Below, one piece after another: positions 1 to 7,660 of a stretch of 12,091 bases of DNA. Source of the DNA: JBHIBC01 sp046758905 (GTDB lineage Bacteria; Acidobacteriota; Polarisedimenticolia; Gp22-AA2); the NCBI GenBank assembly GCA_046758905.1, contig JBHIBC010000082.1, positions 1 to 12,091 on the forward strand, in the 5' to 3' direction. The number at the start of each line of letters is the position of its first letter. Position 1 is the stretch's first letter. A model generated the notes under the pieces. That model was given only the letters and a program-made list of their open reading frames with translations, did no database searches and was not told where the DNA came from. The position numbers were made by a program, and so were the translations under genes.

Positions 1-240
1 CCTAGGGCAACCTGAGCGACGGGCCGCGCGCGTCACCGGCTCAGGCCGGTTCTCGCTCATGAGCAACGGGTTAGCGCATCCGGCCGGCCCGAGCGGCGGA
101 TCGGCGCGGGCGGCGGATTCGGGGTCGGTCGGCGCTGCCGGGAATACCGGGGGCGCGGCGGGGGTTGAGATGAGGACCAGTCGGTCCACTCGGGCCCGGC
201 CCGCGCGGCGCAGGGCTCCGGCCGGGGGACCTCAATCGAC
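1..240. other. GC-rich upstream region without a supported gene
   Basis: Open frames exist on both strands here, but they are rich in Pro, Arg, Gly and Ser, match no family I recognise, and look like GC-rich chance frames. A 6-bp hairpin (ACCGGC, loop TCAG, GCCGGT; 35-50) could be the tail of a terminator for a gene to the left, but it has no T run. I see no convincing -35/-10 pair. The region probably holds the promoter and leader of the gene at 259, which is inference from position only. Confidence 0.4.
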
Positions 241-258
241 AGGAGGAGAGTGATCGCC

Positions 259-738
259 ATGATCAGACGCTACGCCAAGCTCAGCCGCGTCGTCCCCGCC
301 GTCGCGCTCGTGGTGCTCGCGGCGTCGGCCCTCAGCATCCACGCTCAGATGATGAAGAAGCCGGAGATGGTGACCTTGTCGGGGAGGATCATGGATCTTA
401 CCTGCGCCGCCAAGGGCCACGCCATGATGGGCAAGTGGAACAACGCCCTCAACGACGACCACATGACGCCCGACGGCAAGAAGGCCAACTGCGCCAGGAT
501 GTGCCTGCTCGGCGGGCAGCCCGCGGCCCTGTTCGACACGAAAAAGAACAAGATCGAGGCCGTCTTCGCCTGCAACCCGCGGGCCACCCTGGCCGAGTAC
601 GCCGCCCAGGATGTCGAGGTGATGGGCTTCTGGGCCACCAAGAACAAGGAGGGGCTCAGGACCTTCGTGCCGCAGAAGATCCGGAACGCCGGCTCCGGCG
701 CCTGGACCGAGGTGAACTGCGCCACGATGCACGCCTGA
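259..738 (+). CDS. Small exported Met/His/Cys-rich protein of unknown function
   Basis: A 159-residue protein. I chose the ATG at 259 because a strong Shine-Dalgarno sequence (AGGAGGAG, 241-248) precedes it by 10 bases; the in-frame GTG at 250 sits directly against that site. Residues 1-29 form a signal peptide (RR at 3-4, hydrophobic 11-25, likely cleavage after Ala29). The mature part has a beta-strand-like start (VTLSGRIMDLTC), then a segment dense in possible metal ligands: Cys49, His54, Met56, Met57, His68, Met69, Cys78, Met81 and Cys82, followed by Cys105 and a C-terminal Cys154/Met157/His158. The GxIxDxxC opening and later GG-P-LF stretch loosely resemble small secreted OB-fold-like families common in Acidobacteria (DUF5818 type), but I am not certain of that assignment. 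A hairpin after the gene suggests it is transcribed apart from the ACIII operon. A periplasmic metal- or redox-related role is inference. Confidence 0.8.
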   Translation: MIRRYAKLSRVVPAVALVVLAASALSIHAQMMKKPEMVTLSGRIMDLTCAAKGHAMMGKWNNALNDDHMTPDGKKANCARMCLLGGQPAALFDTKKNKIEAVFACNPRATLAEYAAQDVEVMGFWATKNKEGLRTFVPQKIRNAGSGAWTEVNCATMHA

Positions 739-781
739 TACCCGGGGGTCTCGGGGGGCGCCAATAGACGCGTGAACCACC

Positions 782-824
782 GAAGGCCGCGGTGCATCCT
801 GGCGACCCGGGGACCGCGGCCTTC
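782..824 (+). terminator. 12-bp perfect hairpin, probable terminator or leader structure
   Basis: GAAGGCCGCGGT (782-793) pairs perfectly with ACCGCGGCCTTC (813-824) across a 19-base loop, followed by TTCACAC. It lies 43 bases after the stop of the small exported gene and 62 bases before the actA start. The very GC-rich stem suits an intrinsic terminator, but the T run is weak (two Ts), so Rho assistance or a role in the actA leader is possible. Confidence 0.55.
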
Positions 825-871
825 TTCACACAGGTCGACAGGGCACCCTGATCTTCAGGACCCGCCCCGCC

Positions 872-876
872 GGAGG
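872..876 (+). promoter_or_regulatory. Ribosome binding site that decides the actA TTG start
   Basis: GGAGG lies 10 bases before the TTG at 887. The next in-frame ATG (920) has no comparable site and would remove the conserved N-terminal ActA segment (xQIxxRxxN), so TTG is the better start. Confidence 0.6.
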
Positions 877-886
877 GGAACGGGGC

Positions 887-1534
887 TTGTCACAGATCTG
901 CCCGAGATGGGCGAACCGGATGGCGGTCTATCTGGCCGGCGGCGGGGCGGGGTTCGCCCTGCTGGCGTTGCTCGGCGTCGGGTATTTCTTCTCGCCCGAG
1001 TTCACCGACGTCGGATACCGTCCGCTCCAGCCCGTCCCCTTCAGCCACAGGCAGCATGTCGGCGAGCTCGGGATCGACTGCCGCTACTGCCACGCGAGCG
1101 TGGAGGTCTCCGCCGTCGCCTCCGTGCCCCCGACGCAGACGTGCATGAACTGCCATCGGCTGGTCGGGCGTCGCAGCGAGAAGCTGGAAGCGGTGCGCGA
1201 GAGCTTTGAGACGGGGCAGCCGATCCGGTGGGTTCGCGTCCACAAGGTCCCGGAGTTCGCCCATTTCGACCACAGCGTCCACGTCGCCGCCGGGGCGGGC
1301 TGCGCGAGCTGCCACGGCGACGTGTCCCGAATGGACGAGATCATGCAGGTCGAGCCGCTGAGCATGGGCTGGTGCCTGGACTGCCACCGCGATCCGGACG
1401 CGCACCTCGGGTTACCCGATGCGCGGCCCGGCGCGGCCGGGGCGAGCCCGCCCGCGCGCCTCGGCCCGGCGGGAGGGCTCGCGCAGGAGCGCCACGGTCG
1501 CCCCCCCACGGACTGCACCGCATGCCACCAATGA
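887..1534 (+). CDS. actA: ACIII pentaheme cytochrome c subunit ActA
   Basis: Pentaheme c-type cytochrome of Alternative Complex III, 215 residues. In the family it carries electrons from the ActB iron-sulfur chain towards the monoheme ActE on the periplasmic face of the membrane. The TTG start is supported by a GGAGG at 872-876 and by the family-typical N-terminus (SQICPRWANRM). One membrane anchor spans about residues 13-34. Five CxxCH heme-binding motifs are visible: 65-69 (CRYCH), 86-90 (CMNCH), 139-143 (CASCH), 163-167 (CLDCH) and 210-214 (CTACH). His-rich family segments (PFSHRQHV, HFDHSVHV) supply distal heme ligands. A Gly/Ala/Pro-rich linker (about 171-208) separates heme 4 from heme 5, which sits at the extreme C-terminus. 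The stop codon overlaps the actB start (ATGA), indicating translational coupling. Assignment is very secure. Confidence 0.95.
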   Translation: MSQICPRWANRMAVYLAGGGAGFALLALLGVGYFFSPEFTDVGYRPLQPVPFSHRQHVGELGIDCRYCHASVEVSAVASVPPTQTCMNCHRLVGRRSEKLEAVRESFETGQPIRWVRVHKVPEFAHFDHSVHVAAGAGCASCHGDVSRMDEIMQVEPLSMGWCLDCHRDPDAHLGLPDARPGAAGASPPARLGPAGGLAQERHGRPPTDCTACHQ

Positions 1535-4500
1535 GGAGGGAACGGCAGCGAGGCGGCGCCGGAGACGCTCCGAGCCAGTGGCGGAGCCTGGAGAGACTGA
1601 CGGGCTCGCCGCCTCCCGGGGAGCGACCGGGGGACGAATTCCCGGAGGGAGCGGCCGAGCCGCCCGGGGGCCTGACCCGGCGGGACATCTTGCATCTGTT
1701 GGGAGCCTCCTTCGCGCTGGCGGGGTTGGCCTCCTGCAGGAGGCCAGTGGAGGCGATCGTCCCGTACGTCTCGGCTCCCGAGGACCTGATCCCGGGAGTC
1801 CCGAGACGCTACGCCACGACGATGCCGCTCGGCACCGGCGCCTACGGCCTCTTGGTCGAGAGCCGCGACGGCCGCCCGACGAAGGTCGAGGGGAACGAGG
1901 CGCACCCGTCATCGCGAGGGGTGGCGAGCTGCTGGATGCAGGCGTCGATCCTGGATCTCTACGATCCCGACCGGTCGCCCCGCGTCCTGCACCGGCCGCG
2001 CCCGGGTGGCTGGGCGCGGGAGTCGACCTGGGAGGACTTCCTCGGGTTCTGGTCCCGGATCCGCGGCACCGCGGAGGCCTCGGGCGGAGAGGGCCTCGCC
2101 GTCCTGACGGGGAGCTACGCCTCGCCGACCCTTTCCGGCCTAATCGGCCGGCTCATGGATCGCTTCCCGAGGGCCCGAGTGGTGGTCTACGACCCGATCG
2201 GGGATGAGAACGTCTACGAGGGGCTGCGGCGCGCGACGGGGGAAGCCCTGCGGCCCGTCTACCATCTGGAGAGGGCCCGGACGATCCTCGCTCTCGACGC
2301 GGATCTCCTCCTGACGGAGAGCGAGGGCCTCGCCCACGCGCGGGGGTTCGCCGCGGCGCGCCGCCTCTGCGGCGAGAGCGCCGGCATGAGCCGGCTCTAC
2401 GCCGTGGAGAGCGCCCTCTCCCTGACCGGCGCCGCGGCCGATCACCGGTTGCGCCTGCAGAGCCGCCGAATACCGGCCTTCCTCGCGGCGCTGGCGCTTC
2501 GGCTCCGGGACCTCGGCGTCCCCATCGGGGTTCCGGAGAGGCTTCCCGTTCCCTCCCTGCCCGAGGAGGCTCGCAGCAGGCTCGGGGTCATCGCCCGTGA
2601 CCTGGGCGCATCGGGTCGCGCCGCGCTCGTCCTGGCGGGACGATCCCAGCCCCCCGAGGTGCACGCGCTGGTCTACGCCCTCAATCGGGCCCTGGGATCC
2701 CTGGGGAGGACCGTGTCGTTGCGCCCGCTCAGGGACACGGGATGGGGAGGAGCCTCAGGGCTCGGGGACCTGGTCGAGGCGATGCGGCGCCGGGACATCT
2801 CGACGCTGATCATCCTGTCCGGCAACCCCGCCTTCACGGCCCCCGCGGACCTGGAGTTCTCCGACGCGTTGGGCCGGGTGCGCCACACGGTTCACCTGAG
2901 CACCCACGTGGACGAGACCTCGCGGCTGGTGGAGTGGCATCTTCCACGGTCTCATTTCCTGGAATCCTGGGGAGACGCCCGCGCCGCCGACGGCTCGGCC
3001 AGCGTCATCCAGCCGCTCATCGCCCCGCTCTTCGACAGCCGCAGCCCCATCGAGCTGCTCGGGATCCTGCTCAGCGGCGAGGAGGTCGGTGGCTACAGGC
3101 TGGTCCGGGAGACGTGGCTCGAGGGCATCCTGGCCGCGACCGATTTCGAGACCCGCTGGAACCGTGTCCTGCACGACGGCGTCCTCGAGAACAGCGCCCT
3201 GCCCGCGGTGACGCCGGCGCCGCGAGCGGGGGCGGCGCGCGAGGCCCTCGCCGCAGCTGCGGCGCCGTGCGCGGCTCGCGGCGCCGGGGGGATGGAGATC
3301 GTCTTCCAGGCTTCCGCGGCCGTGTACGACGGCCGTTTCGCCAACAACGGCTGGCTGCAGGAGCTGCCCGATCCGATCACCAAGATCACCTGGGGCAACG
3401 CCGCCCTCCTCAGCCCCCGGACCGCCGCCGCCCTGGGCCTGCGCAGCGGCGAGGTGGTCGGTCTCCGCCTCGGGGGCCGGAGGATCCAAGCCCCGGTCCT
3501 GGTGGCGCCGGGCCAGGCGGACGAGTCCATCGCCATCGCGCTGGGCTACGGGAGGAGCGCGGCCGGCCGGGTTGGGGACGGTGTCGGGGTCAGCGCCTAC
3601 CTGCTGCGTCATTCCCGGGCACCGTATTGCGACGGCGGCCTCCGGATCGAGAGGACGGGTCGGTTCGTCCGGCTCGCGCAGACCCAGGAACACTGGGAGA
3701 TGGAGGGGAGGTCGCCGGCCAGGGAGGCCACGCTGGACGAGTACAGGTCGAGCCCGCACTTCGCCTCCGCGGAGGACGCGGCGCCCGAGCCGCGGCCCCT
3801 CTGGGAGGGGCACGACTACGGCAGCGGCTACCAGTGGGGCATGTCCATCGACCTGAACCTCTGCATCGGCTGCAACGCCTGCATCACGGCCTGCCAGAGC
3901 GAGAACAACGTGCCGATCGTCGGGAGGGAGCAGGTCCTGCGCGGCCGGGAGATGCACTGGCTGCGCGTCGACCGCTATTTCACGGGCGGGGCGGAGGAGC
4001 CCGGGGTCGTGTTCCAGCCGGTGCCGTGCATGCATTGCGAGAACGCCCCATGCGAGGCGGTCTGCCCGGTGGCGGCGACGGTTCACGACCGGGAGGGGAT
4101 CAACGCTCAGGTCTACAACCGCTGCATCGGGACCCGGTACTGCTCGAACAACTGCGCGTACAAGGTGCGGCGGTTCAACTTCTTCAACTACACCAGGGAG
4201 CTGCCCGAGCTCGTCCGGATGGCCATGAACCCCGACGTGACCGTGCGGTCCCGCGGGGTGATGGAGAAGTGCACCTACTGCATCCAGAGGATCAACCGGG
4301 CCAAGCGCGAAGCGAGGGGGGAGGGCCGAGCGGTGCGTGACGGGGCGCTCAAAACCGCCTGCCAGCAGACCTGTCCCGCGGAGGCGATCGTGTTCGGCGA
4401 CGTCAACGATCCACAGAGCCGGGTGTCACGCATGAAGCGGCACGACCGCACGTACACGCTGCTCGCGCATCTCGACACGCGGCCGCGCACGACGTACCTG

Positions 4501-4542
4501 GCCCGTCTCCGCAATCCGAATCCGGAGTGGGAGGTGGCCTGA
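1531..4542 (+). CDS. actB: ACIII ActB: molybdopterin-oxidoreductase-like/ferredoxin fusion
   Basis: Iron-sulfur subunit of Alternative Complex III, 1003 residues, the usual size for the fused form. The ATG at 1531 overlaps the actA stop by 4 bases; the frame is open further upstream but only as a shadow of actA. The N-terminus keeps the family layout: WRSLE, EFPEGA, then a late Tat-like signal (TRRDILHLLGAS, RR at 50-51) ending at Cys69, a possible lipidation site. Residues about 75-580 resemble the molybdopterin oxidoreductase fold, which in ACIII is known to lack the cofactor; 588-700 resemble its dinucleotide-binding domain. The C-terminal ferredoxin part holds four cluster motifs: C778/C781/C784/C788; C833/C836/C841/C845; C865-T868-C871-C875, where Thr replaces the second Cys, the mark of a [3Fe-4S] cluster; and C914/C917/C944/C948. 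In the family the [3Fe-4S] cluster accepts electrons from quinol at ActC. An Ala-rich linker lies at about 565-587. Confidence 0.96.
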   Translation: MRRERQRGGAGDAPSQWRSLERLTGSPPPGERPGDEFPEGAAEPPGGLTRRDILHLLGASFALAGLASCRRPVEAIVPYVSAPEDLIPGVPRRYATTMPLGTGAYGLLVESRDGRPTKVEGNEAHPSSRGVASCWMQASILDLYDPDRSPRVLHRPRPGGWARESTWEDFLGFWSRIRGTAEASGGEGLAVLTGSYASPTLSGLIGRLMDRFPRARVVVYDPIGDENVYEGLRRATGEALRPVYHLERARTILALDADLLLTESEGLAHARGFAAARRLCGESAGMSRLYAVESALSLTGAAADHRLRLQSRRIPAFLAALALRLRDLGVPIGVPERLPVPSLPEEARSRLGVIARDLGASGRAALVLAGRSQPPEVHALVYALNRALGSLGRTVSLRPLRDTGWGGASGLGDLVEAMRRRDISTLIILSGNPAFTAPADLEFSDALGRVRHTVHLSTHVDETSRLVEWHLPRSHFLESWGDARAADGSASVIQPLIAPLFDSRSPIELLGILLSGEEVGGYRLVRETWLEGILAATDFETRWNRVLHDGVLENSALPAVTPAPRAGAAREALAAAAAPCAARGAGGMEIVFQASAAVYDGRFANNGWLQELPDPITKITWGNAALLSPRTAAALGLRSGEVVGLRLGGRRIQAPVLVAPGQADESIAIALGYGRSAAGRVGDGVGVSAYLLRHSRAPYCDGGLRIERTGRFVRLAQTQEHWEMEGRSPAREATLDEYRSSPHFASAEDAAPEPRPLWEGHDYGSGYQWGMSIDLNLCIGCNACITACQSENNVPIVGREQVLRGREMHWLRVDRYFTGGAEEPGVVFQPVPCMHCENAPCEAVCPVAATVHDREGINAQVYNRCIGTRYCSNNCAYKVRRFNFFNYTRELPELVRMAMNPDVTVRSRGVMEKCTYCIQRINRAKREARGEGRAVRDGALKTACQQTCPAEAIVFGDVNDPQSRVSRMKRHDRTYTLLAHLDTRPRTTYLARLRNPNPEWEVA

Positions 4543-4545
4543 GGG

Positions 4546-5133
4546 ATGTCGACGGACCCGTGGCTCGGCCGTGCCGCCGGAGCGCTCGCGTTCGGCCTCC
4601 TCTCCCTGCTCCTCGCCGGGTGCGCCCGGGGGTGTCCGTCCAGGAGGCCGCCCATCCACCCGAATCCCAACATGGACCGGCAGCCGAAGTACCTGGCGCA
4701 GGCGGAGAGCCGCTTCTTCTACGACGGGGCGGCGATGCGCCTGCCCGTGCCGGGGACGGTGGCGCGGGGGGAGCTGCGCGACGACGAGGAGTACTTCACG
4801 GGGAGGAGCCCCTGGGGCTTCTTCGTCGGCCGGAATCCACTCGAGGCGACGGACGGGCTCATCGCTCGCGGGAGGAGCCGGTACGGGATCTACTGCTCTC
4901 CCTGTCACGGCCCGCGCGGCGACGGGCGGGGGATGCTCGCCACGCGCGCCAAGGTGAAGAGCGCGGATCTCCTCGCGCGGCGCGTGCGGGAGATGCCGGA
5001 CGGACGGATCTACCACGTGATCTCGAACGGCCTCGGCCTCATGCCGGGCTACCGCTATCCGATCCGGCCGGCCGACCGGTGGGCCATCGTGGCCTACCTC
5101 AGGAGACTCCAGGAAGGGGAGGCCGGTCGATGA
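4546..5133 (+). CDS. actE: ACIII monoheme lipoprotein cytochrome c ActE
   Basis: Monoheme c-type cytochrome of Alternative Complex III, 195 residues, expected to pass electrons from ActA to a soluble carrier or directly to an oxidase. The N-terminus is a lipoprotein signal with lipobox LLAGC (Cys26), so it should be tethered to the membrane by lipid, as described for ActE of characterised complexes. Family segments are clear: MDRQPKY (43-49), the PVPGTVARG block (67-75), YFTG, then RYGIYCSPCHG with the heme motif CSPCH at 117-121, and NGLGLMPGY with the likely Met166 axial ligand, ending with DRWAIVAYLRRLQ. It begins 3 bases after actB, with a GGGAGG-type ribosome site inside the actB end, and its stop overlaps the next ATG by 4 bases. 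ActE is often encoded after actD; here it lies before actC. Confidence 0.9.
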   Translation: MSTDPWLGRAAGALAFGLLSLLLAGCARGCPSRRPPIHPNPNMDRQPKYLAQAESRFFYDGAAMRLPVPGTVARGELRDDEEYFTGRSPWGFFVGRNPLEATDGLIARGRSRYGIYCSPCHGPRGDGRGMLATRAKVKSADLLARRVREMPDGRIYHVISNGLGLMPGYRYPIRPADRWAIVAYLRRLQEGEAGR

Positions 5134-5723
5134 TCAGGGCGCTTCCGTTCCTGGGGGCGGCCGTCCTCGCGGCGCTGCTGTCGGCCGCGGCCCTGTCCGC
5201 GCTCGATCGATACGCGGCCTACCACTCGCCCCTCCACGGCCCCGGGCCCGGGTGGACCCCGCGCCTGCAGGGGCTCGAGGACCTGCGGGAGTGGCGCGCC
5301 AGGCGGGCCGCGGAGGCGCTCCGCAGAGCCGAGCTTCTGCGCGAGCTGACCACGGAGAGGATGGTGGAGCTGGGGAGGGAGATCGTGCACGGCAGGGGGC
5401 TGTGCTTCAACTGCCATCGGATCGGCGACGTCGGCACGGGCGAGCAGGGGCCGAATCTGGAGGGGGTGGGGGCGGCGGCGGGGTCCCGGCGGCCGGGCCT
5501 GAGCGACGTGGAGTATCTCGCGCAGTCCCTCTACCGGCCGGAAGCCTTCGTGGTTCCGGGCTTCAGCCCGGCGATGCCGCCGGCGAACGGCCCGCCGATC
5601 GGGCTCGACGACCTGGAGATCGCGATGGTCATCGCGTATCTGCAGTCCTTGGGGGGAACACCGAGCATCGCTCCGGACACCCGCCTCCCGTATGGGGCGG
5701 ATGGGACCGCACCGGCGGACTGA
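5130..5723 (+). CDS. Additional membrane-anchored monoheme cytochrome c in the ACIII operon
   Basis: A 197-residue c-type cytochrome with one heme. The ATG at 5130 overlaps the actE stop by 4 bases; the frame is open upstream only as an actE shadow. Residues 4-24 form an uncleaved-looking signal anchor, followed by a long charged, helix-prone linker rich in Arg, Ala and Glu (about 48-82) that would hold the heme domain away from the membrane. The heme motif is CFNCH (92-96) and the probable axial Met is 149 in FSPAMPP, giving a class I cytochrome fold of about 95 residues, then a disordered acidic tail. It is not similar in layout to ActE: no lipobox and no PVxGTVARG block. Its place inside the operon suggests a second electron exit or a built-in carrier between ACIII and an oxidase; this role is inference. 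It could also be counted as a divergent extra subunit of the complex. Confidence 0.9.
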   Translation: MIRALPFLGAAVLAALLSAAALSALDRYAAYHSPLHGPGPGWTPRLQGLEDLREWRARRAAEALRRAELLRELTTERMVELGREIVHGRGLCFNCHRIGDVGTGEQGPNLEGVGAAAGSRRPGLSDVEYLAQSLYRPEAFVVPGFSPAMPPANGPPIGLDDLEIAMVIAYLQSLGGTPSIAPDTRLPYGADGTAPAD

Positions 5724-5736
5724 GGGCGCGAGGAGC

Positions 5737-7110
5737 ATGGCGGAGACGATCATCGACATCGATCCGATCGGGGGGCGGGCGCCTCTCGTCGCCGGGCGGT
5801 CCGACTTCCACGACATCACCGAAACGGTCTCGCGTCCGGTGGAGTGGAAGCCGCCCGCGGGCTGGTACGTGGTCTTCGGGGTCTCCAGCGCGATGCTGGC
5901 CACCTTCCTGGTGAGCATCGCGTGGCTGCTCTGGGAAGGCGTCGGGGTCTGGGGCAACAACATCCCCGTCGCCTGGGGGTGGCCGATCACCAACTTCGTC
6001 TTCTGGGTCGGGATCGGTCATGCCGGCACGCTGATCTCGGCCATCCTCCTCCTCTTCCGCCAGCGTTGGCGAACCTCCATCAACCGGGCCGCCGAGGCGA
6101 TGACGATCTTCGCGGTGCTGTGCGCCCTCGTGTTCCCCGCGATCCATACGGGCCGGCCGTGGCTCGCCTACTGGATGCTGCCGATCCCCAACCAGATGGG
6201 TGTCTGGCCCCAGTTCCGCAGCCCCCTCATGTGGGACGTGTTCGCGGTCTCGATCTATTTCACCGTCTCGGTCATCTTCTGGTATGTGGGGCTGATCCCC
6301 GACCTGGCGACCCTGCGCGACAGAGCCAGGACCAGGATCCGCCGACTCGCGTACGGGATCCCGGCCCTCGGCTGGCGGGGCTCCGGGAGGCACTGGGCGC
6401 ATTACGAGCGCGCCTATCTCCTGCTCGCGGGCCTCGCCACCCCGCTGGTGATCTCCGTCCACTCCGTCGTCTCCTTCGACTTCTCCGTGTCGCAGGTTCC
6501 GGGCTGGCACACCACGCTTTTCCCGCCGTACTTCGTCGCCGGCGCCATCTTCTCGGGCCTGGCGATGGTCGTGACCCTGATGGTCATCTGCCGGGTGGCC
6601 TTCGGACTCGAGCGGCTGATCACCCTGCTGCATTTCGACCGGATGGCGCGGCTCATCCTCCTGACCGGAAGCATGGTGGGCTATGCGTATCTGGTCGAGT
6701 CCTTCATCGCCTGGTACAGCGGCAACCCCTTCGAGCAGTTCGCCATGGCGAACCGGGCGCTGGGCCCTTACGGCTGGGCCTTCTGGGTGATGGTCGCCTG
6801 CAACGCCCTGGCGCCCCAGGTGTTCTGGATCAGGCGCGCCCGAGTCAACATCCCCGTCCTCTTCACGGTCTCGATCATGGTGAACGTGGGCATGTGGCTC
6901 GAGCGGTTCGTCATCATCGTGGGCTCCCTGCATCGGCCGTTCCTGCCCTCGAGCTGGGGGTGCTTCTCCCCGACGGTGTGGGACGTCGCGACTCTGATCG
7001 GCAGCTTCGGCCTGTTCTTCACGCTGTTCTGTCTGTTCGTGCGCTACGTCCCGATGGTGGCCATGGCCGAGGTGAAGGGAGTCCTGCCCAAGGCTCGCGC
7101 CCATGGCTGA
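5737..7110 (+). CDS. actC: ACIII NrfD-type quinol-oxidising membrane subunit ActC
   Basis: Integral membrane subunit of Alternative Complex III, NrfD/PsrC family, 457 residues with about ten hydrophobic segments. In known structures the ActC-type subunit forms the quinol site beside the ActB [3Fe-4S] cluster. I chose the ATG at 5737, with a GAGGG ten bases upstream; an in-frame ATG at 5692 would overlap the previous gene by 32 bases and add a poorly conserved Arg-rich leader. Family landmarks are present: a soluble N-terminal tail (to about residue 40), NNIPVAWGWPITNFVFW (74-90), GIGHAGTLISA (92-102), HTGRPW (137-142), WAHYERAYLLLAGLATPL (220-237), and PGWHTTLFPPYFVAGA (255-270). The conserved His95, His137 and His258 are candidates for the quinol and proton pathways. 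The 3' end overlaps actD by 8 bases. Confidence 0.95.
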   Translation: MAETIIDIDPIGGRAPLVAGRSDFHDITETVSRPVEWKPPAGWYVVFGVSSAMLATFLVSIAWLLWEGVGVWGNNIPVAWGWPITNFVFWVGIGHAGTLISAILLLFRQRWRTSINRAAEAMTIFAVLCALVFPAIHTGRPWLAYWMLPIPNQMGVWPQFRSPLMWDVFAVSIYFTVSVIFWYVGLIPDLATLRDRARTRIRRLAYGIPALGWRGSGRHWAHYERAYLLLAGLATPLVISVHSVVSFDFSVSQVPGWHTTLFPPYFVAGAIFSGLAMVVTLMVICRVAFGLERLITLLHFDRMARLILLTGSMVGYAYLVESFIAWYSGNPFEQFAMANRALGPYGWAFWVMVACNALAPQVFWIRRARVNIPVLFTVSIMVNVGMWLERFVIIVGSLHRPFLPSSWGCFSPTVWDVATLIGSFGLFFTLFCLFVRYVPMVAMAEVKGVLPKARAHG

Positions 7111-7651
7111 GGCGAGGTCCCGCGACGAAGCCTTCGGCCTCTTGGCCCAATTCAGCGCCCCGCAGCAGCTGCTGGAGGCGTGTCGCAGGGTCCGGGACGC
7201 CGGCTATCGCCGCTGGGACGCCCACTGCCCGTTCCCCGTCCGCGGCCTGGAGCGGGCCATGGGCCTGGGGCGGTCGCCCGTGGGGTGGCCCGTCCTGGCG
7301 CTGGGCCTGTCGGGAGCCGCCGCCGGAATGGGCCTCCAGTGGTGGGTGAGCACGCAGGCGTACCCCCTGGTGATCGGCGGCAAGCCGTTGTTCAGCTGGC
7401 CGGCCTTCGTCCCCATCATGTTCGAGTGCGGCGTCCTCGGGGGCGCCCTGGGCGCCCTCATCGGCTTCCTGCTGCTGGCCCGGCTTCCGAGACCTCACCA
7501 CCCGCTGTTCGATTCGGCCCGCTTCGACCGGGCGACCGACGACGGGTGGTTCATCTCCATCGAGGCCCACGACCCGAGGTTCGCCAGGGAGGAGACCGAG
7601 CGGCTCCTCAGGGATGCGGGGGCGGTCCACGTCGAACTGATCGGGGCGTAG
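7103..7651 (+). CDS. actD: ACIII membrane subunit ActD (DUF3341)
   Basis: A 182-residue DUF3341 protein, the ActD subunit of Alternative Complex III, which packs against the NrfD-type subunits. The start ATG lies 8 bases inside the end of actC in another frame, so translation is coupled. The N-terminal soluble domain (about 9-55) begins with a FGLLAQFSAPQQLLEACRRVRDAGY segment resembling a small ferredoxin-like fold. It is followed by the family block CPFPVRGLERAMGLGRSP (42-59), a first membrane helix (61-81), the conserved GGKPLFSWPAFVPIMFE (92-108), and a second membrane helix (about 100-127). The C-terminal part (FISIEAHDPRF and after) returns to a soluble domain. ActD binds no cofactor in the known complexes. 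Length and order of blocks are as expected. Confidence 0.94.
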   Translation: MAEARSRDEAFGLLAQFSAPQQLLEACRRVRDAGYRRWDAHCPFPVRGLERAMGLGRSPVGWPVLALGLSGAAAGMGLQWWVSTQAYPLVIGGKPLFSWPAFVPIMFECGVLGGALGALIGFLLLARLPRPHHPLFDSARFDRATDDGWFISIEAHDPRFAREETERLLRDAGAVHVELIGA

Positions 7652-7660
7652 TCGGGGGAC

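Noticed and set aside
59..253. Plus-strand open frame of 64 codons near the left edge
   Set aside because: Its composition (Ala, Gly, Arg, Ser) is that of random GC-rich frames, it has no clear ribosome site, and it runs into the Shine-Dalgarno site of the real gene at 259.
232..797. Long minus-strand frames opposite the small exported gene
   Set aside because: They are shadows: the plus strand has a signal peptide, a strong ribosome site and a coherent protein.
1228..1530. Upstream extension of actB inside actA
   Set aside because: The extension is an Arg/Pro-rich shadow of the heme-protein gene; the ATG at 1531, coupled to the actA stop, begins the conserved ActB N-terminus.
2755..4086. 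443-codon minus-strand frame within actB
   Set aside because: It lies wholly opposite strongly conserved ActB domains, and its His/Arg/Pro-rich translation has no recognisable fold.
5629..7104. 491-codon minus-strand frame opposite actC
   Set aside because: It is a composition artefact rich in Asp, Glu, His and Arg; actC on the plus strand is unmistakable.
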